From: Pseudomonas mucidolens
GTDB lineage: Bacteria; Pseudomonadota; Gammaproteobacteria; Pseudomonadales; Pseudomonadaceae
Assembly: GCF_900106045.1 (NCBI RefSeq)
Contig: NZ_LT629802.1
Location: forward strand, 4,464,001 to 4,528,000
Length of the DNA: 64,000 nt
Direction of reading: 5' to 3'
This document shows, piece after piece, positions 60,186 to 64,000 of the stretch (the stretch's first letter is position 1; every line of letters begins with the position of its first letter). Made by a program: the position numbers and the translations under genes. The notes under the pieces are model-generated. The model did no database searches and had not been told where the DNA came from. It saw nothing but the letters and a program-made list of their open reading frames with translations.

Positions 60186-62756
60186 TCAGGCTGGCTGAGC
60201 CTGCGACACCAGTGGCTTGAGCGGCAGCAACGGCGCATGCGGATCGGATTCGACCGAACCACGCCAGGCCCCCAGCCACTCGGTGTGACCTTCGCTCCAG
60301 ACTTGCTCATGCAAGCGAGCCAGGGCGACCGGGTCGCTGAGCAAGGCCAGGCGCTCAGCGTTGTCGAGACCGGCCGGGCCGACCTTCAACGCATGGCGAA
60401 CACGCTCGGTACGCAGCCACTCAATCGGCTCCGCCTGACCATGGCGAGAGGTCGCCAGGGCACAGGCCAATGCGTTCTGCTGCGGATCGACCACCGCCCG
60501 TACAAAACCGTCATTCAATGCATGCCAGCGGTTTTCATGGGTGTATTGGTCAGTCGACAGCAGCGCCTGGGGCGGATTGTATTCCTCGGGGATCAGGAAC
60601 AGGCTTTCGTCGCGGGACTTGAGGCCCAGCTTGACCCGACTGGAAATCACCGACACCGGTATCGACAGCATCAGCGAGCCGACGATCGGCACCAGCCACC
60701 ACAGGAAGCTCGGGTTCAACCACACCACCAGCAATGCCCAGAAGAAGCCGAGCAAGGTCTGCGGACCGTGACGTTTGACCGCCTCGCCCCACGGCGTGGA
60801 GTCGTCATCGCGTTTCGGCGAGTTCCAGGTCGCGGCCCAGCCGAGGAACGCGGCGAGCACGAAGCGGGTGTGGAAAATCATCCGTACCGGCGCCAGCAAC
60901 ATGGAGAACAGCATCTCCAGCAGCATCGACAAGGTCACCTTGAACTTGCCACCGAACTCTTTCGCGCCCTTGGCCCAGATCAGGATGATGCTCAACAGTT
61001 TCGGCAGGAAGAGCAACACGATAGTGGTGGAGAACAGCGCCACCGCCTTCTCCGGATGCCATTGCGGCCACAACGGGTACAACTGGCGAGGCGCCATGAA
61101 GTACTGTGGCTCCATCAGGGTGTTAACCGCCAGCAAAGCGGTGGACAGCACCAGGAAGAAGAACCACAACGGCGCCGACAGGTACGACATCACCCCGGTG
61201 AGGAATACGGCGCGGTGCACCGGGTGCATGCCTTTGACCAGGAACAGGCGGAAGTTCATCAGGTTACCGTGGCACCAGCGACGGTCACGCTTGAGTTCAT
61301 CCAGCAGGTTCGGCGGCAGCTCTTCGTAGCTGCCAGGCAAATCGTAGGCAATCCACACGCCCCAGCCAGCACGGCGCATCAGTGCCGCTTCAACGAAGTC
61401 GTGGGAGAGGATCGCACCGGCAAACGCGCCTTTACCGGGCAGCGGCGCCAGGGCGCAATGCTCGATAAACGGCTTCATGCGGATAATCGCGTTGTGACCC
61501 CAGTAATGCGATTCACCCAGTTGCCAGAAGTGCAGGCCGGCGGTGAACAGCGGACCATAGACGCGGGTCGCGAACTGCTGCATGCGCGCATACAGCGTGT
61601 CCATGCCCGAGGCCCGTGGCGCGGTCTGGATGATCCCGGCGTCCGGCGTGGCTTCCATCAAGCGCACCAGGCTGGTCAGGCATTCACCGCTCATCACGCT
61701 GTCGGCGTCGAGCACCACCATGTACTTGTAATCACCGCCCCAGCGACGGCAGAAGTCGTCGAGGTTGCCGCTCTTGCGTTTGACGCGGCGGCGGCGGCGG
61801 CGATAGAAGATCTTGCCGAAACCACCGGCTTCGCGGCACACATCAAGCCAGGCTTGCTGTTCGGCGATACAGATATCGGCCTCGTTACTGTCACTGAGGA
61901 CAAAGAAGTCGAAACGATCCAGGTCACCTGTGGCAGCCACCGACTCGAACGTCGCTCGCAGACCGGCAAACACCCGAGGTACATCTTCGTTGCAGATCGG
62001 CATCACCAGCGCGGTGCGGGCATCCCTGGGGATCGGCTCATCGCCAGCACTTTTACCGGAAATACGGTATTTGTCGTGGCCGGTGAGCAATTCGAGAAAG
62101 CCCATCAGCGCCGTCCAGAAACCCGCAGACACCCAGCAGAACAGAATCCCGAACAGAATCAGAATGCTGGTTTGCAGGGCATAAGGCAGCACTTGGGTAG
62201 CGGTTTGCAGCAGCGTCTGGTTGCGGATTTCTTCCATATCGACGAAGGACCAGCCCTGGTACGGCATGATGCCTTTCATGTACCAGCCGGCGACAATCGT
62301 CTGGCCGAGCATCAGCACCAACAGGATGTAGCGGCGAATCGAGCCCACGGTGCGCCAGCGCGCAGCCGGCAGCACACGCTCGTCTTTTTTCGGGGCTGGC
62401 GGGTTGGTGCGCCCGGTCAGGCGACGCCAACCACGCACCAGGATATTGGTGCGCCAAGGCTCGGGCACCACTTTGGTGCGACGGATCGGCGGCGTGGCTT
62501 TCAGGCATACCCGACCGCTGGCGTCGAGCACCAGCATTTCGGCTTCCGCCAATTCCTCGGCGCTGTTGAGGGTCAGCCGACGCCCTACCGATGCCTGGGC
62601 GGCATCGACCGGCGCATCAAACGTCGAGGACGAAAGACGCTCATGCAATTCAGAGAAGGACGTGCAGCCCGCCAGTTCGGCGCGCTGCTCATCGGTCATC
62701 GGCAGATGCGCCAGGTACTCGGCAAGCGTTTCTGGCTGTACTTGGGAATTAATCAT
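60186..62756 (-). CDS. opgH: Glucans biosynthesis glucosyltransferase OpgH
   Basis: An 856-residue inner-membrane glycosyltransferase (GT2) that builds the beta-1,2 backbone of osmoregulated periplasmic glucans from UDP-glucose. A long cytoplasmic N-terminus, then membrane helices ([19 protein letters not shown]), the catalytic domain with [11 protein letters not shown] and [10 protein letters not shown], then further helices ([20 protein letters not shown]) follow in the usual order. Length is normal. Overlaps the end of opgG by 8 bases, so the two are coupled. Confidence 0.95.
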   Translation of the reverse strand: MINSQVQPETLAEYLAHLPMTDEQRAELAGCTSFSELHERLSSSTFDAPVDAAQASVGRRLTLNSAEELAEAEMLVLDASGRVCLKATPPIRRTKVVPEPWRTNILVRGWRRLTGRTNPPAPKKDERVLPAARWRTVGSIRRYILLVLMLGQTIVAGWYMKGIMPYQGWSFVDMEEIRNQTLLQTATQVLPYALQTSILILFGILFCWVSAGFWTALMGFLELLTGHDKYRISGKSAGDEPIPRDARTALVMPICNEDVPRVFAGLRATFESVAATGDLDRFDFFVLSDSNEADICIAEQQAWLDVCREAGGFGKIFYRRRRRRVKRKSGNLDDFCRRWGGDYKYMVVLDADSVMSGECLTSLVRLMEATPDAGIIQTAPRASGMDTLYARMQQFATRVYGPLFTAGLHFWQLGESHYWGHNAIIRMKPFIEHCALAPLPGKGAFAGAILSHDFVEAALMRRAGWGVWIAYDLPGSYEELPPNLLDELKRDRRWCHGNLMNFRLFLVKGMHPVHRAVFLTGVMSYLSAPLWFFFLVLSTALLAVNTLMEPQYFMAPRQLYPLWPQWHPEKAVALFSTTIVLLFLPKLLSIILIWAKGAKEFGGKFKVTLSMLLEMLFSMLLAPVRMIFHTRFVLAAFLGWAATWNSPKRDDDSTPWGEAVKRHGPQTLLGFFWALLVVWLNPSFLWWLVPIVGSLMLSIPVSVISSRVKLGLKSRDESLFLIPEEYNPPQALLSTDQYTHENRWHALNDGFVRAVVDPQQNALACALATSRHGQAEPIEWLRTERVRHALKVGPAGLDNAERLALLSDPVALARLHEQVWSEGHTEWLGAWRGSVESDPHAPLLPLKPLVSQAQPA

Positions 62757-64000
62757 CGGCAGGCAACTGATTGCTCCAGGTTTCGGTCAGGACTTGCTCA
62801 GTCTTGATCGGCTCCGGAGTGGCTGGGGCAGCTTCTGGCTGCTTGGCTTGCTTGTCCTTGGCGTCTTTTTTGGCCTGTTTCTCGTGCTGCTTGGCCAAGG
62901 CCTTGTCAGTTTTCAGAACTTGGGACGAAACCTTCTCCGCCTTCGGCTCGACGATATCCTGGACCAGCGCAGCGCGCATTTCAGTCGGTTTCCCGGCGTC
63001 CTTGATCTTCAAGCGCAGGGTCAGGCGCCAGCCTTGGGTGTGCGGGTTGTAGCGAACGCTGTTTTCCACGATTTCGCCATTTTCACCGACGCTGACCTGG
63101 CTACGTACCGGGGCATCTTCTTTCAAGGCCTTCAGGGACGGGCCTTCGAAGTCCACCAGATAAGCCACGCTGCCGTCTGGCTGGCGGATCAGGTTGGATT
63201 GCTTCACGTCACCGGTGGAACGCAGGGTCTGCTTGACCCAAGCGCTGTCAGGCGAGTGGAACGGCGCATCGTTGAGGGTCCAGTGCAGGCGGTAGCTGAT
63301 GTCCAGCGGCTCGCCCGGCTTGAGCAATTCTGCCGGGCTCCAGAAAGCCACGATGTTGTCGTTGGTCTCATCGGCGGTCGGAATCTCGACCAGGTCGACG
63401 GAGCCCTTGCCCCAATCGCCCTGGGGCTCGATCCAGGCGCTTGGGCGCTTGTCGTAGTTGTCGTCAAGGTCTTCGTATTGGCTGAAATTACGGCCACGTT
63501 GCAACAAGCCGAAACCACGCGGGTTTTCCACCGAGAAGTTGCTGACCGACAGGTGTTTCGGGTTGTTCAGTGGGCGCCAGATCCACTCGCCGTTGCCGGC
63601 ATGGATCGACAGGCCGCTGGAATCATGCAGTTCACGACGGTAGTTGAGGACCTTGGACGGCTGGTTGGCGCCGAACAGGAACATGCTGGTCAACGGTGCC
63701 ACGCCCAGTTTGCTGACGTTTTCGCGCAGGAACATCTGCGACTTGACGTCGACAATGGTGTCGGTACCCGGACGCAGGATCAGGCGATAAGCGCCTGTGG
63801 CCCGTGGCGAATCCAGCAGTGCAAAGATCACCAGGTGCTTGTCACCCGGTTTTGGACGCTCGATCCAGAATTCGGTAAAACGCGGAAACTCTTCGCCAGA
63901 CGGCAGCGCGGTGTCGATCGCCATGCCACGCGCGGACAAGCCATAAACCTGACCTTTACCCACGACGCGGAAATAGCTGGCGCCGAGCATGGTCATGATT
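62749..64000 (-). CDS. opgG: Glucans biosynthesis protein OpgG, 5' truncated
   Basis: The C-terminal 416 residues of the periplasmic glucan-processing protein; the start and signal peptide lie beyond the window edge. [40 protein letters not shown] and [19 protein letters not shown] are OpgG hallmarks, and the beta-sandwich C-terminus is complete. Unlike E. coli OpgG it ends in a Lys/Ala-rich tail ([20 protein letters not shown]). It works with OpgH, whose gene overlaps. Confidence 0.94.
   Translation of the reverse strand, partial: IMTMLGASYFRVVGKGQVYGLSARGMAIDTALPSGEEFPRFTEFWIERPKPGDKHLVIFALLDSPRATGAYRLILRPGTDTIVDVKSQMFLRENVSKLGVAPLTSMFLFGANQPSKVLNYRRELHDSSGLSIHAGNGEWIWRPLNNPKHLSVSNFSVENPRGFGLLQRGRNFSQYEDLDDNYDKRPSAWIEPQGDWGKGSVDLVEIPTADETNDNIVAFWSPAELLKPGEPLDISYRLHWTLNDAPFHSPDSAWVKQTLRSTGDVKQSNLIRQPDGSVAYLVDFEGPSLKALKEDAPVRSQVSVGENGEIVENSVRYNPHTQGWRLTLRLKIKDAGKPTEMRAALVQDIVEPKAEKVSSQVLKTDKALAKQHEKQAKKDAKDKQAKQPEAAPATPEPIKTEQVLTETWSNQLPADD

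Noticed and set aside
60237..62807. Plus-strand open frame of 856 codons antisense to opgH
   Set aside because: An artefact of high GC third positions; the minus strand holds a canonical OpgH of the same extent.

Overview
The window is chromosomal DNA from a Pseudomonas of the fluorescens group. The evidence is high-GC coding with Pseudomonas-type proteins, a complete medium-chain polyhydroxyalkanoate (PHA) locus phaC1-phaZ-phaC2-phaD with opposed phaI-phaF, the order ubiE-ubiJ-ubiB-hisI-hisE-tatABC-rsmE, and many Pseudomonas REP palindromes between genes. No rRNA, tRNA, insertion sequence, integrase or CRISPR array was seen.

Left end (1-5945): the tail of an aryl-polyene/xanthomonadin-like pigment cluster. 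Seven genes are translationally coupled: flavin enzyme, methyltransferase, DUF3261 lipoprotein, ketosynthase, hotdog dehydratase, ketoreductase and a second ketosynthase. A small lipoprotein gene follows. The ACPs, ligases and exporter expected of such a cluster would lie to the left, outside the window.

Accessory segment (about 5946-10395): an AT-rich patch carries an enterobacterial-type queC (preQ0 synthase), convergent with a two-gene operon. That operon encodes an XRE/S24-like regulator and a YhhQ/VUT-type queuosine-precursor transporter fused to an unknown N-terminal domain. A DUF6124 protein and a pyocin-S-domain protein that stops where the toxin domain would begin come next. The queC/transporter/regulator set is the best candidate for an undescribed module.

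Core region (10396-41000): a LysR/MFS divergent pair, hemE, then gltD and gltB, all bounded by terminators and REPs. Next is a minus-strand run pilMNOPQ-aroK-aroB and an AAA/SPOR protein, in which pilM has lost its middle third and PilQ lacks AMIN domains. Then come ponA, maeB, a secreted nuclease downstream of rpmE, priA, argS, an FtsN-like SPOR protein, hslVU (with a recognisable sigma-32 promoter) and a DUF971 gene.

Right end (41000-64000): the PHA locus (sigma-54 promoter before phaC1; synthases, depolymerase, TetR-type PhaD, phasins), ubiquinone genes, hisIE, the Tat translocase, rsmE, a chemoreceptor, an amino-acid ABC transporter with two paralogous binding proteins, and opgH plus partial opgG for osmoregulated periplasmic glucan synthesis. 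All calls rest on reading the sequence and family knowledge; no database search was run.
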